Part shown: positions 9,701 to 22,648 of the stretch, piece by piece
How positions within the stretch are numbered: the first letter of the stretch is position 1
Layout of the letters: every line of letters starts with the position of its first letter
Source of the DNA: Mycoplasma sp. Mirounga ES2805-ORL
Lineage (GTDB): Bacteria; Bacillota_I; Bacilli_A; Mycoplasmatales; Metamycoplasmataceae
Reading direction: 5' to 3'
DNA: 64,000 nucleotides
NCBI RefSeq assembly: GCF_017084445.1
Contig: NZ_CP070947.1
Location: forward strand, 310,001-374,000
Translations under genes and position numbers: made by a program
Notes under the pieces: model-generated
Told to the model about the DNA's origin: nothing
The model's input: the letters and a program-made list of their open reading frames with translations, nothing else
The model's database searches: none

Positions 9701-10611
9701 ACAAACTCTAATATATCATTATAAACAACTTCTTTATCTATTTCATTTAAAATTTCATGTCTCATTTCAGGATAAAGAGATAAACTTATATTTTCAAATT
9801 TAGCTTTATGATAAAAATCTACACTTTTTTTCACTCCTTTGCCATACTTACCAACAGGGTCCATTTCTCCACTTATAAAGTAAATAGGAAGTTTTTTATT
9901 TTTAACATCTAATAAATTTTTCTTTTTTGACATGTTTTTAACCAATTTTAATAAGTCTATATAGAATTGATTTGTACATAAAAACCCGCATTTTGAATCT
10001 TTCTTATAAGCTAACGAAATACTTTCATCTCTAGTTAATCAATCAAAAACTGTTTTTGGCTCTTTTATATATTTATTATTATTTTTAAATGGCAATACAT
10101 TTAAGAACGGACTTTTACCTCTCTTACCATATCTTCTAACATAATGCTTTGCTAATAAGTAACCTAAATTTACATTTATGTCAGCTAAACCAGTTGAGCC
10201 ACAAACTATAGCTCCATCGATATTTTCTGAATACTTATTAATATAATTTCTAAGAATTAATGAACCCATACTATGTCCTAATATTATGACCTTAGCATCC
10301 TTAAAATTAGTCTTAATATATTTATTTAAATCATTAACATCTTCAACAACTTTTTCATTGCCATTTTCATCGCTTAAGTGGCCCATAAATTTCATTAATC
10401 TACCTGTTTCTCCATGGCCTCTAGTATCCATTCCTATTACTTTTATACCATTATTAGTTAAAAAATTAGCAAAAGTTTCATATCTTTTAATATGCTCTTG
10501 CATACCGTGGATTAACTGCACAACAAATCTAGGTTTAGTTACTTTTTCAGAAAAGTCAACACAAAATAGCTTTTGGTTATCTATACTTGAATTAATAAAA
10601 AACTCTTTCAT
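9688..10611 (-). CDS. Alpha/beta hydrolase, monoacylglycerol-lipase-like
   Basis: A 307-residue cytoplasmic hydrolase of the Hydrolase_4 type. The oxyanion strand LIHGMQEH, the segment GMDTRGHG, the nucleophile elbow GHSMGS, a catalytic Asp in GEMDPVG and the His in EMRHEI are all present and in order. Such enzymes cleave ester bonds in mono- or lysolipids, which would suit a bacterium that takes up host lipids; the substrate is inferred. Two ATGs are in frame at 10629 and 10611. The second has GAGGGG seven bases upstream, lying inside the first few codons of the longer version, so 10611 is preferred. It converges on ptsH. Confidence 0.85.
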
Positions 10612-10721
10612 AAAGCACCCCTCATTCATATAGTATTATCTTTATATTATTAATATAAGATAAATATTAAAAAAAGAAACAAATTGTTTCTAATTTTAAT
10701 TAACGATGAAAATTATTATTT

Positions 10722-13700
10722 TTAGTGTTTTGTAATTATAGTCAATTTTTTTGAATATGTATTGCCGTTATTTAATATTAATGCAAATGTTAAAGAAAGT
10801 TGATGCTTACCGATCTTTTTACATTCAGTTATTTTAATTATTTCTTCATTTAACAAATTACCCATAGTTTCTATATCTAGATATGTGTATCACGCAAGAC
10901 CTCAAAAATATTCGATTTTATTGTTTTTTCATCTAAATTTTCTAGTAGAACTTTCACCCTTAATTCATTTTTGAAAATCTTTTAAGTATTCATCTTTGTC
11001 ATATTTTCAAGTGATAAATAAATTATCTCATTTCTTAGCAACGAAACTATTTTTAAAGTCTTCATAATGTAGAATTTCTTTATATTCTTCTCTAGATGTC
11101 TTATAAGTTATTGTTTCTTCTTTATTTTTTAATTCTTTAATTATGAAAATTTTTCCATCTTGTCTTTCAATTCTATAAACAGGTTTAATTCAATTTGGAA
11201 TACTAGGATCTTGTGAAGCTTCAAAAAAATCATCAGTTATATGTCTTTCAAGTAAAGTTTTAGATTCTTGTTTTTTGCTATCTTTTACTTTTACTTTAAA
11301 TTTATTGTTAATAATATCGTTGTAATCAAAGTGCTTAAAAGCTTTATTGTTTTCATATTTCACAATTTTTGACCTTATCTTAGAATTTTGTATTTCCTTA
11401 TACAAAACGTTAAGTACTAAAGATTTATTCGTTATATAAATATTATTTCATTCAAAATAAGAAGTTATATTGTAAACGTTGACTATTTCAATTTTTGGAT
11501 CAAGAGATAGAATTTCAAAGAAAGGTTCACTAACACTTGAAAGTGGTTTTTTATACTCATATTCTTCAGCATAATATTTATTAGATTCGCCGGTTAAAGA
11601 TATCGAAAATTCTTTAGATACCTTATTATCATTTGTATTAAATTCAAAATATGCATAAGAATGATGTGGTGTAATTACTTGATTATGTTCATATATATCA
11701 GCTTTAAATATTATTAAGTTTTTATTATCGTCTGCCAAAACTACTTCAATAGATATAAAATATTTAATATTATTACTATCGAAATAATATTTGTTATTTT
11801 GAGAATCAAATTTTACTTCTGGATTAATTGTTTCTTCATACTTTTTAAGTTTTATTTTATCAAATGGATTATTACCAGAATTTTTGACGAAGGCTTCTAT
11901 TTCGCTTGGTTTTTTATTTGTGTTTATTAACTCAAAATTTGTATTAACTTGTGAAGTTGCGAACCCATTAATGTCTACTTGTTTTTGACCAACTAAAATA
12001 TCTTTATATAAAAGAAATACCTTTATAGTTATTTTTCCACCATCATTGTCTCTTTTAATAATCTCGTATGCTAAATTATATCATTCAGGAAGAGGTCAAT
12101 TTTGAGTTCCTAAATTGCTTTTAGGAGTTATTATAATTGAATTTTCAGAAGCGTATTGTGATTCTGTTTTTTGTTTTTCAAAATAATCAATCTTCATTTT
12201 AGAAACAAAATCATCAATATTTATTTTAGGTCTTGGTTTGCATAAATTTTTTATAGTAAATTCTTTTTCGACTGAACCATTATTAGAATGAGTGAGTCTA
12301 ATTTTGAATCTTAATGTATTATCTAATTCATCTTTAGTAGTTGTAGTGTTTTGAATAAAATTGTGAACTAAATTAGGGCAATGTTTGTCAAAATCAATTA
12401 CACCTTTCAAACTAACTTTTATTGAATTATTTAAAACATTAATACTTTCAGGATAAAAGTTTTCTGGATTTTTTAATGCTAATGAATATGTAATTTCCTC
12501 AGCTAAAGCATTTAAACTAATCTTTTTAAAACCTTTAATATATGTTTTAGTATTTTTAGTAAGAACATGCTTAATTGTATTTCCACTTAAATTAACTAAT
12601 TTGATATTAAATAATGTATTGCCAATATTTAATTCTCCATCTAAAAGATTTGAAGTTACATCATTGTATACAATAGCTTTTGTTTGTGATTCCTCATAAA
12701 ACAAATCACTGATGCTTGTTAATAATTTAGATGTAGTGTTGTTTTTGTAAATAATATTATTCACATTAGTTGTGTATTTAAAATATTCTGCTGAGTACAT
12801 TTCATTAAAATTAGTATAGTTGTAATTTAAAGTGAAGTTATTACTTGCAATGTATTTTTCTAAATCATCCAAATCAATAAGTTTGAAACCATCTATTTTA
12901 CCTGTTTTAACTTCAAAAATATTTGATTTTATAGAAGATGATGTTTCATCAAACTTATTTACAATTAATGATAATTTATATGAAAGTATTCCTGAACGAG
13001 TTTCAATATTTGATACTATATCTTGTCCATCTCTTTTATTAATTAATTCTAACTTATACTTAATATTATCTTTATCATTTGAAATTATATTATATGCAGA
13101 CTTAATAATTCCTTCATCATCATATACATCAAAATCGCTCTTATTTAAAGAATCTATTTCATTGTGCACACTGTCTGCTACAATATTAGATTTTGTTACT
13201 CCTGAAATGCTGCCGGTGTAATCAACACTTATCTTTAATTCATTGACTAAAGACTCATCCACTTTAAAGTTAGATAAATTAAATAATTTATTATCACTAG
13301 TGTCTTTGAATGAAACTTTTAATTCAGCTTTCCCAACTATTTTATTGAATTTTTCTTCATTTTGATTATTGCCAAATATCAAATCAAATTTAATGTTTTG
13401 ATCTATATAATCTCTATATTTTTGAATGTTATTAGAGTTAACTAAATTATCATCCTCAATAAGATTATTTTTTCACGAATAAGAAATGTGATTAGAAACT
13501 GTTAAGTTCTTATTTGTTCTAATATTCTTTATTATTGAATTTAGATATTGATTTCTATCAAAAATTCTAAAACCAGATAAAGTTTTATTCTTTTCTTTTT
13601 TGATTGAAATATTGTCTATTTTAGAAAACTTATATGTAATTATTGCTATACCATTAGCATTGCTTAATGAATCAGTTGCTAAGGTATTAAAATCATTACT

Positions 13701-16700
13701 ATCAAAATTAAGAGATGATTGAATGAAATTATCTATTGAACCAATGTTTTGTTTTTTAAAAATAACATTGAAATTGTTTGAACTACCATATTTAGCATCT
13801 TTAGCAATGGTGTTTAAATTAGATGTTGAGTTTGTTGATTGTAAATCAATAAACTCAGCTATTTCTTCAAGAGTATAAGATTTTAGTTTATCAACTCTAT
13901 ACTCTTTTTCAACTTCTTTAGTAATATCTCCTTTAGATTTATCACCTAAAGTAATTTTAACTTTAACAGCTGTAACACCTAAAATATCATTATCTTGAGA
14001 TAATAATTTTGATATTGAAACCTTATAATTTGGATTATTTACCAAAGGATCAATAATATGAGAATTATAGTGATTTGCCTTAAATTCGAAATCTGAATCT
14101 TTCATTTCAGAAGGTTTCTTTAATTGAGAAATATTAGATTGAATTTTATGATAATAATTGTAATTTGATTCATTAATCAACTCTTCTAAAATATCTTTTT
14201 TTCCATCTCATTTATAAAAACCTTTAATAGCGTTATCAGATTTTCTATGCTTGCCATTATCATCAATAGCATCTAATCAAAAATCAACTTGAATACCATT
14301 TTGGCTATAATCTTTAACTTTTCTATCAATTTTTACAGTTAATCCCTTAGGGATTCCACTAGAAGGTTCATAGAATTTTATATCGTCTGGATTAAATTCT
14401 GTAAGTTTCACATTGTGTGTTGTATTTTTACTTCTAAAATTGTTTTTTAATTTTTCAGCTTCTTTATTTAGCTGTTCTCAATTTCACAAGTCAATAATAT
14501 TATCTTTATATACTGTTTCACTTTCTTTATAATCAATCAAGTTTAAACCACTCATATTATAGTGATACCCAACAAAATATTTAAGTCCATATTCATACTT
14601 ATTTTGTGCATTTAATTTCTTAATTAACTTAACTTGGTTAATAGAATTAGTATCATTTTTATCCGAATAAAATACTACACCACTAGAATATGAATAATCT
14701 GTATCAAATAAGATAACATCACTTCCATATTCTTTCTTAATATTAAAATTATTATCAACAGATAAGATTGCACCGTCTTGTAATTCTTCAAGAACATCTA
14801 AAGCTTCATATGTTCTTTTAACTTTAAATTGTTTATTTTGACGTTCACTTTGTATCTCTAAATGACTTTTATGGGTTTTAATTTCCACTAAAAATGTCTC
14901 AGGTTTTAAATCAGGAAGTGAATATTTACCCTTTGGTGAAATGGTTACTTTCAAATAAGCCTTACCATTTATTAAAGCATCTTCAACACTAAAGGAAGAA
15001 CTATTAAATTCTAAAAAATCATATTCTATATCTATATCATTTTGATCAAAAATTGAATTCTTTATAGCAATGCCATTATTTTCTATTAAATTATTTGATA
15101 GCTTCAATTCATTAGCATCAAAATTACTAATTCTTTTAGAATCATTAGGATCGTTAAATTGAACTTTAGAATTTCAATTAATTTTTATATTACTTTCGAT
15201 ATCGCTCTTAATTTCTTCAATTTTAGTTTTTCATTCCTTAATGCTTGGATGATAAGTGGGAACTGTTACAACTTTTTTAATGTTAACATCACCAGGATAT
15301 TCTTTATCTAATAGTCTTATTTCAACATCAACGGAGGATAAATCAAAAATCATTGATGAATATTTAATAGTAATTTTTTCTAAAATATTATTGTTGTTTT
15401 GAATATATTTATCTAAATTATTGTCTCAATTTTTCTTTTCATCTTGACTTATAATACTTGTGTCGTTTCAAGCATTCTTTAATATTTCATTTATTTTTTC
15501 TTTTTTAATACTTACATTTAATATTCCTTTTCAAGATGTCTTATATGTTGATGATGAATTATCATAAACAAAATCATATGTTTTAGATGAATTAGAATTT
15601 GAGCTTTTATAAGCATCTCAATTTTCCTTTATTTCCTTAGAATCTTTATTTTTGAGAAATTCAAGCGTTAATGAATTAGCTATTCTTTTTATAATTTCTT
15701 TATTTGATTGCTCTCTAATTGTTGGCTCTATTGTTTTAGTAGAAATAGCAAATGCTTCTTTGTTACCTCTAGCTTGATTAATTTTTATAGTTAACTCCAA
15801 AATTCTTGTATTTTTACTTGAAGATTTTATTTTTACATTTTCAATAGAAAATTCTAATAAAGAAGAGTCAAAATTCTTAACTTTAAGACAGCTATATTCC
15901 TTTTTATTTGTTGGATTAGCTTTATTAAATGCAGTAATTTCCTCAATTTTGCTTTTTAATGTAGTAGCATTATAAGCTTTATCACCATTAGGTTCAACTA
16001 CTACCTTTTTAACAAGATCATCTAGTTTATCTTGCTCCATCTTGAAGCCCCAAACTTTAGTTGTTATAACTTGAGATTTAATAGAATGATCTTTTTTACT
16101 GCGAACAAAATATTTTATTATTAATGAATTTGAAAAATCACCAATTTCAAATGGGGTTGTCTCAGCTAAACTATATTCAAAATTAGAGTTTTTTAAATCT
16201 CCAACTTTTACTTCATTAAGTTTGAAAAAATTTTCATTAGTTGTAATTAAATAATCCTTGGCTTTTTTAAAAGGGACTTTAGAAACATCAATATCAATAT
16301 TGGCTCTTGATAAACACAATATTAATTCATCATTAATTTCGTGGCTTTCTGAATTTGGATTTTTCATAAAACCACTAATTGTTTTATTGATAAAATCACT
16401 TTTAGCCCCGGTCTTTTTATCCAGTAAATAATATGTAATATCAATTGAAGTTTCCTTTTTAGTAATTTTAGAAATTTCAAAAACATATCTTTCTTTATCA
16501 AAAGATTCGCCTGCATTATTGAACTTAAAATCTGTTTTTTCAACATCATCAGTTTGTTTTAATGCAGCTTCACCGATAAAATTAACTGAAGAATCATTAG
16601 CAAAAATATTTACAATTTTTTTAGCATGATTAATCTCATTTAATGATGGGAACTTTTCATTGCAACTTACGGCTGCTAAAGGTAAGGATGTAATTGACAA

Positions 16701-16733
16701 TAACGACGACAATAAAATTTTTCTTTTCTTCAT
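10722..16733 (-). CDS. Giant repeat-domain lipoprotein (2,003 residues)
   Basis: One uninterrupted frame of 2,004 codons when TGA is Trp; I checked the gaps between the standard-code pieces and found no TAA or TAG. The N-terminus (basic, then a hydrophobic stretch, then AAVSC) is a lipoprotein signal peptide with Cys24 as the lipidated residue, so the protein is anchored outside the membrane. The rest is hydrophilic, rich in Asn, Lys and Ser, with no other membrane segment. Divergent repeats are marked by a G-F motif followed by an amphipathic helix (GFKMEQDKLDDL, GFYKWDGKKDIL, GFRIFDRNQYL, GFKLIDLDDL, GFKKISLNAL) at roughly residues 120, 230, 837, 1053, 1279 and 1401. This resembles mycoplasma 'lipoprotein 17-related' variable surface proteins. 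An in-frame ATG at 16757 would add eight residues. Confidence 0.85.
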
Positions 16734-16757
16734 AATAATACCAATCAACTTTCTCAT

Positions 16758-17000
16758 TTAATACAAACTATATTATTCCTATTTTTAGATGCATTTTTTA
16801 ATACTAAAAATTTAAGAATTAATATTAATATTTAAATATATTATATTATTATAATTAACATTACAATTAATATATAACCAATTAAATATTATGTGTGTTA
16901 TCATTGATAAAATTGTTTTTAAGATACTAAAAACTATTTCGATCAAAGAATTTAAAAATATTGACACTTGTAAATTAAAAATGTGCTTCGCTTTTTAACT
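16758..17000. other. Divergent intergenic region, lipoprotein and tuf
   Basis: Very AT-rich sequence with no open frame. A TTGACA-like element lies at 16961-16966 but has no good -10 at the right distance. It must hold the promoter of the giant lipoprotein, which I cannot place with confidence. No long homopolymer typical of phase-variable promoters was seen. Confidence 0.4.
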
Positions 17001-17059
17001 TCTTTGCTAAAATATAAAATGCTATTTATTAAATACATAAGTTTAATTAAATAGTAAAT

Positions 17060-17153
17060 TTGATGGATAGGATGCGACTGAAAGATCGCACTAAGGTTGG
17101 TTTTAGCGCTAAAAACAATATTTATTAAAATTAAATTTATGAAAGGATAAAAT
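17060..17153 (+). promoter_or_regulatory. Structured tuf leader with a perfect palindrome
   Basis: The bases before tuf are unusually GC-rich for this genome. They contain a hairpin TGCGA/TCGCA (17073-17090, loop CTGAAAGA) and the perfect 14-base palindrome TTTTAGCGCTAAAA at 17101-17114, about 40 bases before the ATG. The palindrome could be an operator or an RNA hairpin in the 5' leader. It is not the CIRCE heat-shock element. GAAAGGAT serves as the ribosome binding site. Confidence 0.5.
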
Positions 17154-18347
17154 ATGGCAAAACAAGATTTTAACCGTGCAAAAGAACACGTAAACATCGG
17201 TACAATCGGTCACGTTGACCACGGTAAAACAACATTAACTGCTGCAATCGCTACAGTTCTAGCTAAAAAAGGTTTAGCAGAAGCTCGTGATTACGCATCT
17301 ATCGATGCTGCACCAGAAGAAAAGGCTCGTGGTATTACAATTAATACATCACACATTGAATACGAAACAGAAAAACGTCACTATGCACACGTTGACTGTC
17401 CAGGTCACGCTGACTATATCAAAAACATGATTACAGGTGCTGCACAAATGGATGGAGCAATACTAGTTGTTGCTGCAACAGATGGAGCTATGCCTCAAAC
17501 ACGTGAACACATTCTACTTTCTAAACAAGTAGGTGTACCACGTATGGTAGTTTTCTTAAACAAATGCGATATGCTTAAAGGTGCAGAAGAACAAGAAATG
17601 ATCGAATTAGTTGAAATGGAAGTACGTGAATTACTTTCAAAATACGGTTTCGACGGAGATAACACACCAGTTATCCGTGGTTCAGCCGCTGAAGCTTTAA
17701 AAGGTAATGCAGAATACGAAGAAAAAATTATGGAATTAATGAACGCTGTTGACTCATACATTGAAACTCCAGTTAAAGAATTTGACAAACCATTCTTAAT
17801 GGCTGTTGAAGATGTTTTCACAATCACAGGTCGTGGTACAGTTGCCACAGGTCGTGTTGAACGTGGAAGATTAAACTTAAACGAAGAAGTTGAAATTGTT
17901 GGTCTTAAAGCAACTAAGAAAACAGTATGTACAGGTATGGAAATGTTCCGTAAAAACCTTAAAGAAGTTCAAGCTGGTGATAATGCTGGTTTATTACTTA
18001 GAGGTATTGAAAGAACACAAATTGAACGTGGACAAGTTCTTGCTAAACCAGGTTCAATCGTTCCTCACACAGAATTCCAAGCAAAAATATATGCATTAAC
18101 TAAAGAAGAAGGCGGACGTCACACTCCATTCTTCAAAAACTATAAACCTCAATTCTACTTCCGTACAACAGATGTTACAGGTGGTATTGAATTTGAAGCT
18201 GGTCGTGAAATGGTTACACCAGGTGAAAACGTTGACTTAAAAGTTAAACTTATTGCTCCTATCGCTGTTGAAGAAGGTACAAAATTCTCAATTCGTGAAG
18301 GTGGACGTACAGTAGGTTACGGTAACGTTACAAAAATTATTAAATAA
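17154..18347 (+). CDS. tuf: Elongation factor Tu
   Basis: A 397-residue EF-Tu, the GTPase that delivers aminoacyl-tRNA to the ribosome. G-domain motifs are intact: [21 protein letters not shown] and the SAA-type G5 (GSAAEAL), followed by domains 2 and 3 ending [10 protein letters not shown]. Codon use is much more GC-tolerant and biased (many GGT, CGT, AAC) than in neighbours, as expected for a very highly expressed gene. It is monocistronic, with its own leader and terminator, and not linked to fusA. Confidence 0.99.
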   Translation: MAKQDFNRAKEHVNIGTIGHVDHGKTTLTAAIATVLAKKGLAEARDYASIDAAPEEKARGITINTSHIEYETEKRHYAHVDCPGHADYIKNMITGAAQMDGAILVVAATDGAMPQTREHILLSKQVGVPRMVVFLNKCDMLKGAEEQEMIELVEMEVRELLSKYGFDGDNTPVIRGSAAEALKGNAEYEEKIMELMNAVDSYIETPVKEFDKPFLMAVEDVFTITGRGTVATGRVERGRLNLNEEVEIVGLKATKKTVCTGMEMFRKNLKEVQAGDNAGLLLRGIERTQIERGQVLAKPGSIVPHTEFQAKIYALTKEEGGRHTPFFKNYKPQFYFRTTDVTGGIEFEAGREMVTPGENVDLKVKLIAPIAVEEGTKFSIREGGRTVGYGNVTKIIK

Positions 18348-18362
18348 TATTACTAATCTAAT

Positions 18363-18396
18363 AATAGGGTCTGTTAATGCAGATCTTATTTTTTTA
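18363..18396 (+). terminator. tuf terminator
   Basis: An 11-pair stem AATAGGGTCTG/CAGATCTTATT (two G-T pairs) with a six-base loop and a run of seven T, 15 bases after the tuf stop codon. Confidence 0.85.
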
Positions 18397-18471
18397 GTTT
18401 TTTATATACACATATATAAAATCAATATTGATATAATAGTTAAACAATTAAAAATAAGCACAAGGAGAAAT

Positions 18472-19845
18472 ATGGAATATTTAACAACCAGAAATGAAAA
18501 CTTTTTATTAAAACTATTTAATGAAAAAGAAAACAAGAATCTTAAAAACGTTGTAAAAAAGGCAAATAAAATAACTGAATTTGTAGAACAAAAAGAGGCA
18601 TATATTTTTGCAGCAAAAGATACAAATAATTATGATGACTTAGTTGAATTAATCAAGTCGATTTTTAATTCTGAAAGAGATTATCAAATAGATTTTGATT
18701 CCTTCTTAAAATTGGATTTTGACGATAAAGATATTCTTAAAGCATTTGTAAGTCAAATACTATTCTATGAGGGAGAAATTTTTAACAAAAAAACCGTTAA
18801 AGCAAAGAAACAAAGTTACGAATTACTGTTTAAAAATGATCAATATAAAGAAACTTTCAATGAATATGTAATAATTGCAAATAATAGGAATAGAGCAAGA
18901 TATTTACAAGCAATGCCTGAAAATTTCTGCAATAGTGAAATGCTTGCTGAATATGTAAAAGATGATTTTAAAAAAATTAAAAATGTCAATATAAAAATTC
19001 TAAATAAAAAGCAAATTGAAGATTTGAAAATGGGATTAATTCTTTCAGTGAATAAAGGTTCAACTCATGAACCTAGAGTAGTGGTTTTAGAATACAACGG
19101 TGACCCACAAAGCAAAGAAAAATTAGTATATGTCGGCAAAGGAATTACCTTTGACACAGGTGGGATGAATACAAAAGGTTATCATATGGAAGGAATGAAA
19201 TATGATATGTCAGGTTCAGTTATTGTAGCTTATGCATTAAAATCAATTGCTGAATTAAACTTAAAAGCAAACGTCTCAATAATTATGATGATAACTGATA
19301 ATAGGCAAGATGGAGATGCTTCACTACCAGAAAATGTTTATGAATCAATGTCTGGAATAACAGTTGAAGTAACAGACACCGATGCAGAAGGAAGATTGGT
19401 TTTAGCTGATGGACTTTACTATGGTGCAAAAGTTTTAAATGCAACATGTCTAGTTGATGTAGCAACACTAACCGGCGCAGTTTTAAGAGCGCTTGGAACT
19501 AAATATTCAGGAGTGTGATCTACTGATGAAAATAACTGGGAAATATTCAATAAAGCTTCTAAAAATGCTAAAGAATATATTTGAAGAATGCCTCTAAACG
19601 AAGAATTTAACAAAACTAATAAAGAATCTATTGTTGCTGATTTACAAAATTGAAACGAATCTGGTAAATGTGATTCAAACCACGCAGCAATGTTTTTGAA
19701 AGAATTTACTAATAATGTCCCATACATTCATTGTGATGTAGCAGGAACAGCTGACATACAATTAAAACCTCAAGGGGTATTAGTTGACACCTTAGTTGAA
19801 TTTGCTAAATTATATTTTTCAAAAAATAAGGCAATTAATGAATAA
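18472..19845 (+). CDS. M17 leucyl aminopeptidase
   Basis: A 457-residue cytosolic aminopeptidase of family M17, which removes N-terminal amino acids from peptides and so supplies amino acids. The metal-binding and catalytic segments are recognisable: GKGITFDTGGMNTK, MKYDMSGSV, and DTDAEGRLVLADGLYYG, the last close to the family signature NTDAEGRL with Asn replaced by Thr-Asp context. The N-terminal domain is short and divergent, as in other mycoplasmas. TGA-encoded Trp occur in the last 110 codons. ATG follows AAGGAGAAAT. Its end overlaps the next gene by eight bases, so the two are translationally coupled. Confidence 0.92.
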
Positions 19846-20827
19846 AAAAAGATTAATATTAAGTAGACACGGATTAAGATACACTTTTTTTGATAGAGCA
19901 AAGTCATTGAAAATTTTTAATAAAGACATTGTAAATTGAGAAGATGACAAATTAGGCAATGGCTTTTTAACCCAAAAAGGAATAAAAATTGAGGAACAAT
20001 TTGGAAAATTTTTAAAAGAATTCTTAAAAATTGATTCACAAACAAAAATTAAAACAATAGCTAATTCAATTGATAGAACATATAAAACTGCACAAACATT
20101 ACTTCAAAATATGCAGCCTGAAAAAGATAATGATATTTTTGTGACTGATCCAAATTTAAATACTCATGAAAATAGATTTGATATTAAACTTAGTGACATC
20201 ACTAACATAGATTTTAATTTACTCAATGTTTTAGATAAAGAATCTAAAAGTGCTTACCAAAAAATTATTGACTTATTCAACATTGAAAATTCAAATTATT
20301 TAAATATAAAAAATAATGTTTCTCATAATGAAAAAAATGACTGATTAAATACTGAGGGCCCACTATTTTGGACATCATCATTTTCAGATTTGTTACAATC
20401 TAAATATTATGATGGAGTTGATCAAAATAAAATATTTCAATCTAATAATTTTATTGAAGATTTAAAACTTATTTCAAAAACCAAGGATAGAGTTATTGAT
20501 CTACTTTGAACAAATAAAGATGTATTAGTAAATAGTGAGGAAAACATATATCACTTTTTAAAAGATGAATTAACAAAGGTTGAAGACCTAACTTTATTAG
20601 TTGGTCATGATGTTAGCATTGCTCCAATATTAAAAATGCTAGATGTTAAAATGCCAGAACACAACCAACTTGAAAAATACCCAATTGGTTCGAAATTGCT
20701 TTTCGAAATTAATGGTGATGGCACTTTTGATCTATCATACATGTTCTATGACTATAATGAAATAAGAAGCTTTAAACTAACTAAGCCTATAGTGTTGAAA
20801 TTAGGTTATAATTTACATTTTAAATAA
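19838..20827 (+). CDS. Histidine phosphatase family protein
   Basis: A 329-residue protein with the two hallmarks of the histidine acid phosphatase branch: the N-terminal RHG (Arg10-His11-Gly12 in LILSRHGLRY), which carries the phospho-accepting histidine, and a C-terminal GHD (His257-Asp258 in LLVGHDVSIAP), which holds the proton donor. There is no signal peptide, so unlike classical secreted acid phosphatases this one should stay in the cytoplasm. Its ATG lies inside the end of the aminopeptidase gene (AATGAATAA), showing tight coupling. The substrate (sugar phosphate, phytate-like or nucleotide) cannot be told from the sequence. Confidence 0.8.
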
Positions 20828-20841
20828 CTAAACAAGGCAAA

Positions 20842-22455
20842 CTATAAATAATTACGGGAAATAATTTTTCCCTTTTTTATTTTGCTATTTCAAATTAGCT
20901 TATATGTAATTGTTCTTGTTATAGGATCAACCATTGTTGATAAATAGAACATAAAGAAATATAAATCACTAGAAACATCTATGTGATTATTTAATCATGA
21001 ATATTGCAAAAGTGAGGTTGCGCCTATTTGTAAACCTATCATAGAGATAACACTTACTAAAACAGGAAGTCAAACAATATTCGCGCCCCATAATGCTCTT
21101 AGTGTAACCATATTTCCTGTATCAGTAATTATTATTAAAGACACAATCAACATTAGCCAATAGCCATATTTATTAATTGTCTGAGTATCGATTGCGAAAA
21201 TTTTTAATAAAGGATAAGTTAGAATAATTCCAATAATTCCAAAAATAATTTGTCCATAAATAGCTAATTTAAATAATGATCTTTCAACAAGTTTAGCTTC
21301 TTCGATATTATTCTTACCTAATTCCTTTGCAATTTCAGAACTTGTTACATAACTTATTCCAAAAATAAATGATTCAATAATTCCAAATACACTTCCAATA
21401 ACTTTGTATAGACCTATATATTTATCACTCAAATTAGAAGATGGGATAACTCTTCCTAATAAAAATTGCATTATAAATCAAACCCCTGTTTCAAGAGCAA
21501 TTGGAAAACCTAGTAATAAAACTTTCCTAATAAATTTAAAATTAATATTTTCTTTTAAAATGCGAAGATGATTTTCTTCTTTCTTAAAAATAAATATATA
21601 AGCAAATATTAATGCTAGTAAAAGTTGAATAGTTGAACCGATGATACCTTCAAAAGCTAATGCTAATGGATTGGAATTTCTAATTCCAAATACAATTATA
21701 GAAGTTCAGAAAAGTCTAAATAATAAACCTAATGAATAGGCGATTGTTGAATAAATAGACTTATTAGTAGCTTGCAATGAGGCACAAAGAACTTGTCCAA
21801 TTGAGAATATAAATAGTTCTATACCTGCGACTCTTGTAAAGAGAATAATAAATCTAGATTCATTAACAATTGCTTTAAAAGCATTAGAATTATTAAACTT
21901 TATGCCATTTATAGTTCCACCATTTAAGAGTAGTGGATCAAATTTATCCAACCCTAAATTATTTTGCTTAGCAACCTTAAGATTATCGAAATAAATATTT
22001 AAATCATTTTGACTATTTCATGTATAAATAGGTTGATTACGCACTCCCGATGCGCTCAACATATACGGAATAATAAAGAACATCATACTAAAAAATAAAG
22101 CATTAATAATTAAAGAAATATATATTGTACTGCGTAATAAAATCGCAATTTCTTTTAACTTATTTTTCCCATATAAATTTGAAGCAATAATTAATACTCC
22201 TAGTTGATATATCATTGGTGTAAATAAAATTATTCTATATGTTGTATATACTTTAGATATTGAATAAAAATACATTCCGTTATAAGAATTATCAATGTGT
22301 CATACTCTATTATAAAAAGTTAAAACTAATGATGTCCCCAGGGAAACTAGACTTAAAGCTAATGTTTGCAAAAATAAAATAATGGCTTGTTTTAGTAGCA
22401 ATTTATATTTATAAACTCCAAAAAAATCTTTAAATACTTTTTGCTTTTTAGTCAT
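20842..22455 (-). CDS. MATE-family multidrug/organic cation exporter
   Basis: A 537-residue polytopic membrane protein with about twelve hydrophobic helices in two halves, typical of MATE (multidrug and toxic compound extrusion) transporters, which use an ion gradient to export drugs or metabolites. Family-like segments include LLLGFPIALETGVWF, TRVAGIELFIFSIGQVL and NMVTLRALWGANIVW. Four or more Trp are encoded by TGA. The gene converges on the phosphatase gene; its last codons contain the terminator hairpin of that gene. The ATG lies just after an A-rich stretch without a strong SD. Confidence 0.85.
20856..20877 (+). terminator. Terminator of the aminopeptidase-phosphatase pair
   Basis: GGGAAA/TTTCCC stem with a short AT loop followed by six T. 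It lies within the last ten codons of the opposite-strand MATE gene. Confidence 0.7.
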
Positions 22456-22591
22456 AAAAAAATTTTACTTTATTTAAAATAAAAAAATGTTCAAAAATAC
22501 ATTTATATTTAATTAAATTTATATGATACAATCTATTTTGTAAGACACAATAATTTATAAGAAAAAGTGTTTTTACAAATTTCCTTTATGT

Positions 22592-22597
22592 TATAAT
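22592..22597 (+). promoter_or_regulatory. -10 box of the eight-tRNA cluster
   Basis: TATAAT preceded by TTTTTA 16 bases upstream, about 50 bases before tRNA-Pro. This is the only convincing promoter ahead of the cluster. Confidence 0.55.
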
Positions 22598-22648
22598 TCT
22601 AATTGCCTTTTTGCATTAAAATAACATTAGGCACTCATACAAACTGAC

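Noticed and set aside
16734-17000. Phase-variable promoter tract for the giant lipoprotein
   Set aside because: No long homopolymer or dinucleotide repeat is present in the region, only general AT richness.
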